From the NCBI RefSeq assembly GCF_027172205.1, contig NC_070607.1:38524069-38588068 (forward strand): a DNA stretch of 64,000 nucleotides. Direction: 5' to 3'. This document shows positions 23,179 to 37,479 of this stretch, in pieces. Positions within the stretch are counted from its first letter, which is position 1. The number at the start of each line of letters is the position of its first letter. The notes under the pieces are model-generated. The model had not been told where the DNA came from and searched no databases. It was given only the letters and a program-made list of their open reading frames with translations. A program made the translations under genes and the position numbers. This DNA comes from Podarcis raffonei. Taxonomy: Eukaryota; Chordata; Lepidosauria; Squamata; Lacertidae.

Positions 23179-24924
23179 TATACAATTATATTAGCATCTG
23201 CAAATCTTTTGTGAGTATGTGTCCTCTTTTGGGGTGCTGCGTTCCCTCTCCCTCTCTTTCTGGCAATGTGCAATTGGCCAACCTAGTCTGAGTTGCCACA
23301 GGCAAAGAAGAGAATGTACAAAACAGCATGAGTGACAGCAGTGCTGGCCTCCAGCATAAGGTTTGGCATGTACTTTAATAGGGCACTGATCTTACCCTAG
23401 CCTTACAAATAGCAACCTAATTCGTCTGAAAAGAAGGAAAAGCAATAGAGGCCGTTAAGAATTTTTAATTTTTTTTAAAGGCTCTTAGTCTTATTAAACT
23501 AATTGCAACATGAATGCAGAGGAGAACATGAAGATGTGCACCCCCTCTGCTGGCCTCCTCTTGATATGCACATTAGCAACTTTAAAAAAAAATAAAAATA
23601 AAGGATGCACAAAGATGCAAAGGCGAACAAAGGCTCTTTTTCAGAGTGCATGATGAGCAACGAATCAGGATGTGGTAATGAGACATCCTATTAAACTCAG
23701 ATGGAACTTTGTCTTTTGAAAATAAAAGAGTACAATACTGGCATATAAATGTGGTTTTTCTCAAAGACAAAAGGTGGGTGGTGTAAGTACGAGTACAAAA
23801 TGAAAGAGCCATTCATCTGTGACCCACAACAGTCTACCTACGATCAAGTAATTGAGTATCTCCACTCCATTTATGTCTTAATGGGGGTGGGGAAGGTACG
23901 TCACAACCATCTGTTTAGGGCCATTGTGTGAAGATGCATTACAGGAGAAGATTGCACAAGGCAGCAAAGTTTACTGCCAAGACAATATGGGATTATTTGA
24001 GAATATGTCAATGCTCTAACGCGAAAAAGGATCTGCTCCAAAAACCAGCCAGAGATCAGCAGAGAGGAAGCGTGGATATGTCTCAGACTATGAAATATCA
24101 GGCCACCCAGCATTTGAAACTCGAAATACTGTCCCAAGTGAATGTGATTTCTACACGCAGTCTTCTTTAGGCAGGCAAATTCATTTTAAAAGTAAACTCA
24201 CAAGGTTCTATCCAGCTATGTCATACTCAGAGTGGACCCAGTGGAAATCAGTGAACTTAAGTGAGTCAAGTGAGAGAGAGGACCCCAAAACCCCACTTTT
24301 TTTTAGGGCAAGATCTTGGCCTGAAATCACACGAGAGCAAGGAGCCCAAAATGGCCGCCATGCTCTTGTGGGGGAAAACAGGATGTCCCAGTTGACAGGT
24401 ATGAAAATTATCCATATCTCAACCCTCCTTTGAAACTGGAAGATGTTAATCGTCCACTAGAGGATCATTCATGAGTGGATAAAAAGAGCACCCTGCAGAA
24501 AGGAAGGACAGAGCACTGATGTAGCCTCTCTCCTGAGATTATTTATTACATTTGTATCCCATCTTTCCTCCAAGGATCACAAGGCATACACTCCCCATGT
24601 TTAGTCTCACAAACTCAATAAAGAAGCATATTAAACAAACAAGCAAGCAGGTATTTGAAAGCATTCAAATATGACTACTAGAACATAGAAAAACATTTTG
24701 AGAGTATACAAGCCCTGACTAATGTTTTCCTGATAAATTCCAGCCTCCCTGAGCCACTTCAGGTTGCCAGGGGCCTGCCATGCTGTGACTAAGGTAATTA
24801 GGCACCCAATACTAAAAAACAAAACAAAACCCCAACCCCAATGTTGTAAAGGCTTTTTGCAGCACAATATTCCCAGAGCTGTCTTCACAGTCCAGAAGAT
24901 GCTTCTGCTTTTCACACACTAAAG

Positions 24925-25060
24925 CAAGCTTCCTCAACCTCGGCCCTCCAGATGTTTTAAGACTACAATTCCCATCATCCCTGACCACTGGTCCTGCTAG
25001 CTAGGGGTCATGGGAGTTGTAGGCCAATAACATCTGGAGGGCCAAGGTTGAGGAAGCCTG
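24925..25060. mobile_element. hAT-like MITE with perfect 8-bp target duplication
   Basis: A 136-bp palindromic element has CTTCCTCAACCTCGGCCCTC at the left end and GGGCCAAGGTTGAGGAAGCC at the right. The direct repeat CACTAAAG flanks it at 24917-24924 and 25061-25068. It has no coding capacity and probably moved with hAT transposase from elsewhere. Confidence 0.85.
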
Positions 25061-25379
25061 CACTAAAGCATCATTATCTCGTTTACTGCATTTTACCATG
25101 GAAGGAAATGAATTAAAAATAAAATGATAATAGAAGAGGGAGGAATAAGGACTGTGCCTTAGCCCTCTGCAAGTGAAAAAAGAGGTATAGTGCTCTACTC
25201 AGCTATGTGCAGGGGTAAATAGTATAGTGTGCTACTGAGGCTGTGAGGAGCCCAAGGAAAATCATATTGGGTGGAGTGGTTATATATTTATACCCAAATG
25301 GTTTAACTGCAGCAGAGCGAATGTGGAGGGCCAATCATATCGCCAGCCCTGAATGAAGTTGTGACAAAGGTGAAACAGT

Positions 25380-25575
25380 TCACTAGTAGAGCATGTGCCT
25401 TGCATGCAAATGGTTCTTAGTTCAATCCTTGCCATCTCCAGGTAGGTCTAGGAGAGACACTCATAACTAAAGCACGCACAGAGAGATCTCTTATAGCTAC
25501 AGTCAGTCAGTGTAGAAATACTGATCTAAAACGACCACTGATCTGATTTGATGAAAGGCAGCTTCCTATGTTCTA
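25380..25575 (+). mobile_element. tRNA-derived SINE, old copy
   Basis: An eroded tRNA-like head (GTAGAGCATGTGCCTTGCATG and TTCAATCCTTGCCATCTCC, with B-box-like TTCAATCC) is followed by CAGTCAGTGTAGAAATACTG and the end GGCAGCTTCCTATGTTC. The same 3' end occurs at 57310-57445. Confidence 0.6.
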
Positions 25576-26954
25576 TCCAGCAGACAGTGGGCGAGTGATT
25601 ACATTCATGCTGGACCTTATCTGCAATGAGATTAGCCACATGCCCCCAACTCCTAGTTGCCAGGTTCCCTCTGTGTTTCTGAATTTCCCCAGAATTGGCC
25701 CTGTTAGATAATCTGTTGGGGCTGCTCCATTGGCTCCAGAGACTCGGCCACCCAGAACTCCAGAAGGAGAGAGGAGGGCCCACTAACACAAAAAAGAAAT
25801 CCTTCTTTAATTAGTGCAGCCTGGGCTGTTGCTTCTAGCAAGTCCTGCCAATATGGCTGCCAACCAACCAGAAAAAAACAACAACAATTGGACTGGCTGG
25901 ATTCTTTTGCTTTCCAGTCAGCTGGCAGAAAAGCAAAGGGTGGCTGTTTCCTCCCCTGTTTTGCCCCACTCTTCCTTATCCTTTCATCTTTATTCTTAAA
26001 GCTCCATACCTAGTAGAATAAATCTGGAATACACACACTCACCTGGGAGAGTAATGTATAGTGAACTCTATTGGACTTATTTCAGGTTAGATATGCACAG
26101 GTTTACACTGTAAGATTTTGTGCTGGCCACCGCCTCTGAATCCACTAGAAGCCACTCTTTATTTTATTGTAGAATAGCAACGGGGAATCTGTGGCCCTGC
26201 AGATGTAGGACTCCCAGCTCCTGCCAGTCACAGCCAGCATAGCCAATGGTCAGGGATGTATCTCTGGATACAAGGTGGCATTCAAATCTTTTAATCAACG
26301 CCTTGGGTGCAACTTGAGCCTGCCAAAACCTGCTCAGGCTACATTCCAGGATCTTTTCTTGGGCCAGCTATTGATCTGTTCCAGGATTTGTCCAGGTACC
26401 AGTGTTGTTGTTGTTGTTTTAATTAAAGCAAAATACAAGCATTGGCCATCCTACTTGCCAAGCAGGAAGGGAAATCAGGACCAAACTGTGTTTGGAATTA
26501 TGGGAAGAAGGAGAAAAAACCCTCATTTCTTTTTTAACCTTGGTGCAATCTCGGTCACCTCCAGACTCTCAGTATTCTGTGGGATGGATTCAAGCACATG
26601 CCAGAAATTTTGGCTTGCCCAATTAAAGTGGATTAAAGCGCTCTCTTGCCCTGATGTAACAAATCCACTTAAAAACAACACCAAGTGACTTTTTGAAATT
26701 GGGATAGTGTTAGGGAAATGGACTGAAAAGTATGGAATGGATAATCGATCAATGGGAAGGTCTATATCGTATTTTTTGCTCTATAAGACTCACTTTTTCC
26801 CTCCTAAAAAATAAGGGGAAATGTGTGTATGTCTTATGGAGCGAATGCAGGTAACTGTCTAAGCAAATCAGGATGCATTCAGAATGACTATTCTGAACAA
26901 ATGCTCAATAAAGACCAGACACTTGAGATGTGCCTTTTTAGGACCCATCCTAGA

Positions 26955-27065
26955 GTTTTTTATGACTGTGTTCTTTCTTATTTTGAGTTTTTAAAATTTT
27001 ATAAATATTGTTTATTAGATTGTTGTAACCTGCCCCGGGACCTTAAGGTGAAGGGTGGGTAAACA
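26955..27065 (+). mobile_element. LINE 3' tail, old copy
   Basis: TTGTTGTAACCTGCCCCGGG and CCTTAAGGTGAAGGGTGGGT resemble a diverged LINE tail of the same type as at 12360. Similar relics are seen at about 28960-29030 and 34020-34200. Confidence 0.45.
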
Positions 27066-27089
27066 AGAACCTTCCCTTCCATGACAAAG

Positions 27090-27350
27090 AGTATGTGAGG
27101 TAGAAGCTAAAAGTAAGGCAAGAAGCTAGGAAGGCAGAGGGCTGATTTCTCCTCAAATACAAAGCTGTGGCTATGCGAGAAGCAAGGCCCTCTTGGGGTG
27201 TTAAGGCTGTGAACCCCTCCACTGTAGGCCCAGGTTGTATATCTGTGTGAATAAACCATATATCATAAAGACACCACTGTCTCTGCTGTGGTGATTGAAC
27301 CCTGAGTAAGTGCCTGGAACCCCTGGAATCTCACACCACTCAGAGATTTT
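27090..27350 (+). mobile_element. Possible solitary LTR remnant
   Basis: AAGGCTGTGAACCCCTCCAC and GTGTGAATAAACCATATATC (with AATAAA), followed by CTGTCTCTGCTGTGGTGATTG, look like the R-U5 part of a retroviral or gypsy LTR. No internal region or clear ends are visible, so it would be an old fossil fragment. Confidence 0.3.
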
Positions 27351-29026
27351 ATGATTACACAAATAAGCCATGACTCACAAGTTTCATGATGAGGATGGCA
27401 ACTGAGGACATGTTAGGCTACATTGGGCACATCTGCTTGTTAAGAAACCATGGACAATATTCTCAGCCACATCCTTATGCTGTTCTCTGACCAAGGCATT
27501 AAACACTTCCAGTTTAACCAGGCAGGATGTAACAAGAGAGAGAGATTCATCAGCTATGATAGATTAAGATGGAATTAATTAGCTCTTTTTCAAAGTATAT
27601 CTTCATCAATAGCAGTGCCACACATGTCAACCATGACTATATACGTGGGATGCAATGAGGGATGCCGAGAAGCTTATAGTTACTTTGCATTAAATCAGAT
27701 GGCAGCTCTAAATGTGCCTTTACTTCATTCTCAGACCTGACACAGCCTCCTCTTTCTAGTCTACCTCAGCACTTGTAGAGTGGGAAGGGACCAAAATGGA
27801 AGGGACATTAGTCCAACCCCCTGCAACGGACTGTGCTATACAAATTCTCAGTTATAGTATAGTTATGAAATTTTGGAATTAATGGTCCTCTGTGGGAATA
27901 AGGGTCCTCTCTGGATATAAAGTGTATTCATTCCCTTCAAAATGTGATAAACTGGTGCATGCTGCACCTGAGTGCCCTTCTGCTGAATGGGGGTCCTGAA
28001 TGTCTGCCCCAAAGCCCTGCCCTCACAGCACCACTGCTCCTCAGTGCCAGATATCCCTAGCCTCCGAGTAGTCTTCATGAATCTTCCTGCTACTGTGAGA
28101 AAGGAGAAAGGGGTTATAGGGGCACCTCGCTGACCAGCAAGTGTCATAGTTTCCTGGGGCACATTTCCTCCCTCCCATAACCCTGCCTCCCTACTCATTT
28201 CCTTCATCTGTTAATCTGACCTCTTGGTGAGAAGCAAATAGTAGTAGGATTTTAGCCAGCTACTCACTCTTCTCTTTCAGGCACCTCTTGCATTTTGAAG
28301 CACCAGTTAAAGCAATATAGGAACCAGAACACCAGCTGAAGATAGGATATGATCCCATGATGCGACAGCACTACTGTTGTTGTTTTTTCACAATACAAAA
28401 AAGAGGAGGGACCACAAGAACTAGAGAAAACCGTGAAAACCATTCTGAAGTGGGGAGAATGATTCTGAAATCTATTTTGCTGAGCATGTGCAAGTAAGAG
28501 GTCTGGCGATTCTGCATCCTTGTACTTCAAGCTGTGGGAGGATGGGATTACATTTTGTGCACAGTCTTTAATAATTATCCAACATTAAATCTCATTTGAG
28601 TCAATTTCCAGTGCTACAAGGGCGCTTTAGGCCCTTTGTGCTTTTAGGAGGATTTGTTTCTATTTAGCATCAATCATTTGCTGGTATCCATTATTTTCTA
28701 TCTTTGCAAAAGTGGAAATGAGTTCCACATGGATGTTCATTGCGGAACTGATGCTGTGCATTCACCCAAGTTTTTCATTCTGTTCATCAGATGTCACCAT
28801 TATCAAAATAGCAGCCACTACCTTTCATTTCAACTGCTAGAAAATCACAGTTTCTATCACTGTGGCTATGGTGTAAATTCAGGTTTAGCTATTACTTTTT
28901 AAAAATCTTTTTGAACATTATGAGGATTTAAAAAAACAAACAAACAACCTCATGCAATTCTATTTTTTTGGTTTTTAAATTATTGTAAATCCTCTTGGAG
29001 CCCTTAGGATAGGGTGGAGAAAGAAC

Positions 29027-29027
<1 letters not shown>

Positions 29028-29076
<49 letters not shown>

Positions 29077-29093
29077 GAGAGAGAGAGAGAGAC
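29028..29093. repeat. AAT array followed by GA array
   Basis: About 16 AAT triplets are followed directly by about eight GA units. The array sits at the end of a LINE-tail-like segment (about 28960-29030). Confidence 0.95.
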
Positions 29094-32000
29094 TTGCAAC
29101 ATCCTGTATATTGTTATGGTTAAAATATGCAATGGATTTCACAATTTATTCTTAAAAACAATGGTAATAAATTCCTCAGCCCTGGCAAAACATTGCTTCT
29201 TAACACAGATGGTCTCAGTTACGGTCACATGAAAAGCAGAAAGGATAAGCTCAGTTGTATTTGTTTGTCTGGGGTGGGGTTCTGTGGCCCTGAATTCAAA
29301 TCTTGCATTGGCAGCTAAACAAAACATTACCCTTTAAAGAACATTTTGATCTGCTCTGTGGAACCAGATTTAATATTCATGATGCTTTATGGAGCTACTT
29401 TGTCCTGGAATATGAAAACATTATACAGAACGAGGGATGTCTGACAATATTATTCAGCACTATTTAGGATTACCCCTTGGGCCTAGCCTCACTCCCCCAA
29501 TTTATAATAATCATTTAAAAGTGATGCACATTTTCTAGGGATGGATAAAAGCTGTGGCAAATAACCTTGTATGATTTATGCAGAGAAATTGAACTGTGTG
29601 CACCACAGTAGGATTATTCCCTTACCTTATCACAGTACTGATAATAGCTGTTAATATATGATAGCCTGTGGAAAGCCACGGGAATGTAGTCATGGAAGAG
29701 AAATGTGAGGTGATGCAACTGCAGGACACTTTTTCAGAGAGGAAGTGATGTGATCATTTGCCAGAGCACTTGAGCTGAGCATGACATGCATGGGTATGGG
29801 GCACCCCACTTTATCCTCATAATAAGAGCTCTGTGAGGTAGACTAGTCTCAAAGACTGGACCAAGTTCAGCCAGTGAACTTCATGGCCAGCCAGGTCTTC
29901 CCACCCAAAGTCCAACATTCAAAGTCCTTTTTTGCCAGTTTACCATTTTATGACTGCCAGCTGACCAGAATAAATTGGATATTATGCTAAATCAAAACAT
30001 CTGAAGGGCACCAGGTTGGAGAAGGTTGGACCACAAATTCCTTTGGCAAACCAGCAGGGATGTTGAAATTGTAGCCCAGAACATGAGATCGGGGATGACC
30101 ATGCTATATACTGCACACAAATGTGCAATTTCTATATTCATTTCCTACCCCCTCACATACACACACAAACACATGATCAATGCAGCCGTTTGCATTTTTT
30201 GAAAGGCTATGAACTCTCCCTGGAGGTGTTCATCCTGAAGATGCTCCTGCACTTCAAAATCTACCACTGCACCTCTGGCTAAACAGGTTTACATGCTTTA
30301 CTGCCGCAATGTCTGAAAGGGAGGTGTACATCAGCCAGTACTTGGACTCACTTCATGACAATTAAAGTGTCCACAGCACATTTGGAGCTGTGTGTCTCCC
30401 TTCCACAGGGCACATGTAGAGTCAAGTGGCTCTGTCTGGACTGAGAGGTGAGCCCAGATAAGCTTTCCTTTAAAAAAAGTTGAGTTCAACCTCAGATTTC
30501 CTAAGGATGGCTGGTAGTGCCCCCTTTCCATTTCCTGCTGCTGCTGGCTGAAGGCTTGAGCTGTTTATCCTGCAGCCATTGGGACTGCTGCAGACAGCCT
30601 TTCTTCTTCTTGTGAAAACTTAATCATTTAATAATAACCCTGGCAGAGTTCAGCAGAGCTCTTCCTTTGCCAGCAGCTCTCTCCTCTTCCACACTCGTTT
30701 CCACCCTGCTGTGACACTTCAGACAAAGCAGCTGGCCTTTATTACTTGTTGAATCAAATGTCTGTAAGAAGTGGCACAGAAATGTCTCATTTGCTGGCTT
30801 CTCTCTCTCTCTCTTTCTCCTCGCCCTATTTTCCTTTAATAGTACTTCTTATATAAAAAGTCACTTTAGATCATTGTGATGAAAGGTGCTATTAAGTGAA
30901 AATGAATCTGAATGGAAAGTATAATGAATGCAAACCTCAACCACCACCCCTCCAAAAAAACCTGGTCCTTTTTCACAGGAGCACATCAGCCAAGGAAGGA
31001 AGAAGTATCACTTCCAAGTCAGTCTGAAACCAGGAGCCCAGAGACACATAGTTTTTAAAGCAATGTGTCTGTTAAAACAAGACAGACAGATGCTAAGATG
31101 ATAGCTGTGGAATTTAGCTGAAGCTTTCACCAGCAGCAAGAGAGTATGAGGTCCATTAGAAGTCAGTTATTGACTTATGACATGTACCTTGGTCAATGCG
31201 TGCCCTTTTTCATCACGCCTACCACACAGTTAGGGTGGCCACTTATGTATCCCCATAAATCATTTAAAAAAAGGCAGAAGAGGAAAACATTTGTATCAAA
31301 TTTGCATATGCTGATTTATAAGCAGCACTGCAAATTCAGAAATAATTACAATAAATTGAAATAAATAAATTCCACAGATCTGGTGACCTGCGTGCTGCCC
31401 AAATGTTAACTGTTAGTGGGCAACTTGAAGACCTCTGCTCTCCAGTCATAATGGTTCTTCATCTTTAAACTGGACTTCGACTGGACAGCCCTTTAAATAT
31501 AGCACTCCTCCAAATAAAGGCCTGTCCACTGTATGGTAGGATATGTGGTCAGCCTAAATGTCATGTTTTGCCCTGTTCACACAATCAAATATAGGGGTAG
31601 GCATTCTGTAATATACGGATTAAACAAAGGTGAAGGCGCTTAATCATTCCGATAGACAGCCAAAACTTTCTGCTCCTACAAACAGATCTTCAGGGGAGAG
31701 ACAGCACCTCTGCAATGTTGTTAAGCTTACAGAGCCCAATAATCCACTTCTGTTCTCACAGAGATCCCCAGACTGCATCTGCTGGGAGTTGAGAAGATTC
31801 ATAAACACACATTATCTGAGCCACTGCTTATTATTCTGAATATTTTGCAACACTTCTGTATCAAAAAGTCACTGTCTAACCATTAGTACCTACGGAAACT
31901 TATCACCTAAACTTTTCTAAACAAAAGGATTTGTATGGAAACTTTGCCATGAGACAGGAAACATTTACTACACCATACAGGAGGAGGGAAAGGTGTTGAA

Positions 32001-32821
32001 AGCAAACAAAGAGTCAGAGAGGGTTTCAAGTCAATTGAAGACACATCAAATCAAGCCCAGTTTTCACTTTAGCTGCATGCATATTTTGAATGGAGAAGCC
32101 CACTCACTGCTTTCCCTCCAGACACATCACCTTCAGGATGTGGGGAACTTGTTTCCTCTTGGTAGAAATGGCTGTGCATAGCATTGACCGGTCAGAACTG
32201 ATGACAACATCTCCAGCCCGTTTCTTCCCTCAAGCATTTTGTGGTTGATTCTGCTTTTTAAAAGGGGTTGGAGGTACATTCAACTGAGAGAAGCACTTTC
32301 AAACCAGCAGGTGAACCCCGAGGAAAGAAGAAACCTGTGACACGTCTATCTATCCCCCTCACAGGGAACGCAGCTCGAAGTTGGACTTACCTCTGGAAGG
32401 AAACTCTGTTGTCAAGATACTGAGGGGTCTTGTATTAGGCCTTGTTCACAAACATTGGTTCTCTGAGGAGCGCAGACTTCTGGGTAAAGAGGTGAGCGCA
32501 GGAGAGAGCAGTTTTTCTCTCAGCAAGTTGCTCTCACTCTCGTTAATAACACCTGTGTTACTTAGTCAGCACCAGGGCTTCAAGGCTAAAGAGGGCCAGT
32601 ATGCTAATTACTTACACCTGGAGTCACTCTCAGCTCTGGAAAATTGCAGCCTAGGCATCTTTTGATTGGCTGGGAAGAGTCAGGCTAGTCACTAGGTGCA
32701 AGAGTGTAAGTTATCCATATGCCAGTGTGTGAGGCCTCACCTTTTGTCTTTACCTCCTTGACTGGCAACTGCGTTCCATTTTAATGGGGTCATGAATTCA
32801 GTGGCAATGTATTAGGCAATA

Positions 32822-32899
32822 GTAATAATAATAATTTATGATTTATACCCCACCCATCCGGCTGCATTGCCTCAGCCACTCTGGGCAGCTTCCAACAGA

Positions 32900-32938
<39 letters not shown>
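32822..32938 (-). mobile_element. LINE 3' tail with flanking AAT repeats
   Basis: The minus-strand LINE tail reads TTATACCCCACCCATCCGGC and GCCACTCTGGGCAGCTTCC on the plus strand. AAT triplets flank it at 32822-32834 and 32900-32938. Confidence 0.65.
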
Positions 32939-32940
<2 letters not shown>

Positions 32941-33008
32941 ATCAAACATTGATAGTAACAATCAGATTCTATATAAAAAGTCACAATAACTTTAAAATAA
33001 ACAACTTA

Positions 33009-33234
33009 CAGTGGTACCTCGGGTTAAGAGCTTAATTCGTTCCAGAGATCCGTTCTTAACCTGAAACTGTTCTTAACCTGAGGTACCACTATAGCTAATG
33101 GGGCCTCCCGCTGCCGCCGCACTGCCACCGCATGATTTCTGTTCTCATCCTGAAGCAAAGTTCTTAACCCGAGGTACTATTTCTGGGTTAGCAGAGTCTG
33201 TAATCTGAAGTGTCTGTAACCTGAGGTACTACTG
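33009..33234 (-). mobile_element. Pogo/Tigger-like MITE, inverted
   Basis: Starts CAGTGGTACCTCGGGTTAAG and ends CTGAGGTACTACTG with TA flanks. It sits in intergenic sequence just right of an AAT microsatellite and a LINE tail. Confidence 0.88.
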
Positions 33235-34204
33235 TACATCAAACAAATTAATATCCAAAATTCCACTAGAATCCAACAGTAAACGGCAAAATTAAACAAT
33301 AGCAAATAATAGTTGAACAGTTTACAGTTATCAATTGCAATAAAGAATCACTAATCTATAATCAACAAAATAACAGCAAATCACAATGCACAAAATACAA
33401 CAAGACGTTCAAAACCATGCAAAAGGATGCACAATTTATCAGGTTAGCTCCTCCTTCATATGTTTTCAAGCATTTTCCCTCTTTTCCCCCTTAGTGCCTT
33501 CACAGTCTGCTTCTATTCTGTTTATCTTGCCCTGAATCTAGTTTTGATGACTAGTGAGCCAGCTAAAGGTCAGAGCCCCCTTAGTGCCTGCTACATCGCC
33601 CTGCATGTGTGCACTTTCAAACACCCTCTGCATTCCTCAGCACTATCTGACCAAGGTACTTGGGTTTTCTTCAACAAACCTGCCATCATCATTAGTCACA
33701 TCTTGTCAAGTTGTTATTAATCCTCACAGTATGCCTCTTCTCATCAGGTCATTATTACCATGTCAAAACAGAAACACTCTCATAAATGTAGAGTGGGGGA
33801 AGGAAGAGCAGAGTAGGAGGCTCTGCGTCTGTCAGATCTCGGAAGGGCTTTGCGGTAATCTTAAAAGAGGGTTACTCATATTGTTTCAATGAGCGCTGCC
33901 TCAAAATCTGTCCCCCAGTTTCTTGGAAGTTTTCTTCCTCTGTAAAAGAGCTTTCCATTTATCTGCCTCATTCTTGGGGCGTTTTAGAATATTGGTTGAT
34001 ATGCGGACTGGAACTTTCCTTATGGTTTTAAGCAGTGCTGTTTTAATGGCATTTTATTGTACATTTTATTTATGGGTGCTTATTTTAATGCTTTGATGAA
34101 ACTGTTTTATTGTTTATTTTAATTATGTGGGGCCAATACTTTCATAACTGGTTTTTATACTTGTAAGCCTCTTAGAAGCCATTTTGGCAAGTAAGCAGTA
34201 TATA

Positions 34205-34435
34205 CAGTGGTACCTCGGGTTACGTACTTAATTCGTTCCAGAGGTCCGTTCTTAATCTGAGTCTGTTCTTAACCTGAAGCACCACTTTAGCTAATGAGGC
34301 CTCCTGCTGCTGCCGCACGATTGCTGTTCTCATCCTGAAGCAAAGTTCTTAACCCGAGGTACTATTTCTGGGTTAGCGGAGTCTGTCACCTGAAGTTTAT
34401 GTAACCTGAAGTGTATGTAACCCAAGGTACTACTG
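34205..34435 (-). mobile_element. Pogo/Tigger-like MITE, inverted
   Basis: Starts CAGTGGTACCTCGGGTTACG and ends CCCAAGGTACTACTG with TA flanks. The left side abuts a LINE-tail-like segment (about 34020-34200). Confidence 0.88.
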
Positions 34436-36331
34436 TACATGGATTGGTTTGTTGAGAAGTCCCTAGTATGTGAGTTTGTTTTTGACATATGCTGTGCAGG
34501 GTGCAATCCTGAGCTGAAACAGAGGGAAGTTTTAGCACTGGCTATAGTGGGGGGTCAGGACTGCATTTAAAAGGGTGGGGAATGGAGCCACTAAGATTTA
34601 ACACTAAATGCCTTTTTCTGTGAATAATGTTAACAATATCAAGTGAACCAACTTTTTTACCTTATGTCATCCAATTGAGAGACGTCAAAACTAAAAACAC
34701 CAATCTCTTAAGAACTTCATGGGCTTTAATATGCTATGTCACATGGTGGACTTACTTTAAGTTACAAATTTTTAAGTATTTAAGTACAAGTGATTAAAAA
34801 AATTAATATGAGTTTAAAAATTCAAAAACTTTTTATTGATTATTTAACATTTCTAAGAGCTACCTGCAATATTTCATCTTGGGATCTCAATGGGATCACA
34901 TTTTTTAAAAAATATTTTATACATACATGTCTGCCTTATTGGGTGCTATTTAGGATAAATGGGTCTTCTTGGAGTAAAATATAACAGAATAAACAAGATT
35001 TCAAACTATAATATCAGTTACTTCAGGCATTTCTTTAGAAAGTCATTGAATTAAAAAGTATCTGAAAAGCTAGCCAAGCTCTTTAAAAAAACATGTTCCA
35101 AAGCAGAGTGTAAATTGGATCACTTGATATTGACCTGACTCAAATGTACGTCATTTCATAGAGTCCTGATCACTGTGGTACATTTGTAGCTATGGGTGGG
35201 GGGCTGGCCAGGATTTTTTGCCCCAGGTGAAGCCTCCCAGCCTATGTGTGTATGTACGCAAATGCACATGTGGGGGCCAGATTGGGTCTTTCACCTGGGT
35301 GAAATAAAGCCTGGTTTCACCCCTGGGTACCCTGTTTATTTCCCTTGCAACTTCCAGAGTGTTTCTCCTATTATGTATATGCTTTTAAAAATATTTTATT
35401 TAATAAAGACATTAAATAACTTTTCAAATACCAAGTTTAGATGCCACAATTCTTCACAGGATTCAACACTTAACAATATTCTTTAGATATATTTGCGTTT
35501 TTTTAAAAAAAAAACATTTTGAGACGGTCCTTCACTTGTAAATTCCACCATACTGAACAAAACATCCTTTCCTACAAAAAGATGCACTGTATTGTGTTAA
35601 AATGATTAAAAAAAACTTTTATAATTAAGAGCAGGAAAACGATGATAACTGGCTTCAAATCAAGCAATTACAAATGGCTTATTTCCTAAGAGGAATAAAA
35701 AAACTGTGAATTTCACAGTGATATAGTGCCTTCTAGAGGACATTGAGCTAAAGAACACTACACTGCAATCCAGTTCTCACTGCAGAAGAAGATATAAGCC
35801 CATAAGTGATATCAGTGCATTTACACTGGTTTCCTTCATGAAGGGATTTCTTCATATTCTTTATCCATAAATAGTATTGCACCCAATTTTGGTTTTTTAC
35901 ATGATTACTGTATGGGGCTCTATTCTAAGGTATGGGTGTCTATTCTCCAAGTAATGGTGAAACTTAAAACCACCATTTCTTTTTAAGTATGAGAAGCAGA
36001 ATCATGTATGCTTTAGTGTGCCGGGTTTAGGAGGCCAGGCTAAGCTGCCTGCTCCTATAAGTTCACATAGGAGGGAGGGAAGTTGCTCTATGGGTCACAG
36101 AAATGTGGTGGTTCAGCTCATGGTCTCCATTTCCTTTAATGTAGTAGCAGCACTGTCAGAGCCAGCTGCTGCAAAGCAGTGAATTTGCGGGCATTTCCCC
36201 ATTCAAATAGTACCTGCCAATATAGCACCCCTCCTCTTCACATACAAAACATTGCAGTCAAAACTCAACAACGCACCAGTCAATATAACTGATCCAGTGT
36301 GAATCGCTTACGGTGTGATTCTGTGCAGATG

Positions 36332-36407
36332 TCTCTTTTTAGGAACAGGCTGTCTTTTTAGGAACAGGCTGTCTTTTTAGGAACATGTCTCTTTTTAGGA
36401 TCAACTG
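36332..36407. repeat. Short tandem repeat, about 20-bp unit
   Basis: Units of CTTTTTAGGAACAGGCTGT are repeated about four times, the outer ones carrying variants such as GGAACATGTCT and GGATCA. It lies in intergenic sequence. Confidence 0.85.
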
Positions 36408-37430
36408 GAGAGTATGAGAATGCTGAAATTGGCAAAATACCAGCATGCTTCACCACGTTTGTTCGTCCCCATGCTGAGGCCAGTCACAGTATCCAGGAGT
36501 GTCAGGTAAGCTCAACTGACTTACTCTTCTCACATTCACATTGCTGGGTTTCATTCGGCAGAGCTGCTACTTGCCTATAATTGGTTGGAGCACTTAAAAA
36601 AAAAACCACCACACGAACAAAGAATATGCTCTAAATGGTCCCAGATGTGCATGTGGAGCCCTGCTCAGCTTGACACTTTGTTCCTCCCACGTCCAAATCC
36701 TGGCTGTGTCCCCTCTTTAAGCCTCACGATCCCAGAACTCATAAAAAAGGCCTGCAGTAAAATAGTGCCTATAAAAATGCACAGAACGGAAAAGCCTGGT
36801 TCTGCTCACAGAGTTAATGATCATTTGCTTAAAGCCTATTTTTGATTAAGAACTCCCGATGTCTCTAGTACTTTGGATTGAGAAATCTGTGATAATACTA
36901 TCTTTTAAATTTGGAACTATCAGCCCTGTACTTCAAGGTAATTATCGCAGCACAAGATGCACTCAATAAACAGGCCTTGCATCGGACAAAGCACTTTGAT
37001 GACCAGAGGCCCTAGCAAGCTGTTATTCTGAAAATATAATGTATTTATAGGGCTGTAGTTTCTAGTAATCCTGGCTGAGATCACAGCCCACCCAAATTAA
37101 GCACTGCACAAGCACATGGTGAGAGACAGACTGTGTTGTTGCCAAAGGATAGCTGCCCATAGGAAGGGAGCAGCACTGGAAAGCTTTCCACCACCCAAGT
37201 CACTGGCTGCGTACAGGAAAGACAAGGGTGGCCAGAACTGCCTGTGAATAACCTGACTTATTTCTCTCTCACTAGAAAGGAGATGAGGAAGAAGTGGTAT
37301 ATGCATATCCCTAGGAACCAGAGGTGAGAAGCGAAATTCAGTGGGCGCCCTAGTGATCAGTGAAGGATGCCTGTCACTCCCAAAGGCATGTTGCATCAGG
37401 CATGTTGTATCATAAAATAATAATAATAGT

Positions 37431-37436
37431 AGTAAT

Positions 37437-37479
<43 letters not shown>

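Noticed and set aside
26765-26852. TTTTTTGCTCTATAAGACTC-type segment as a promoter
   Set aside because: It resembles a dispersed DNA-transposon fragment (TATAAGAC...AAGGGGAAATGTG), and no gene follows it.
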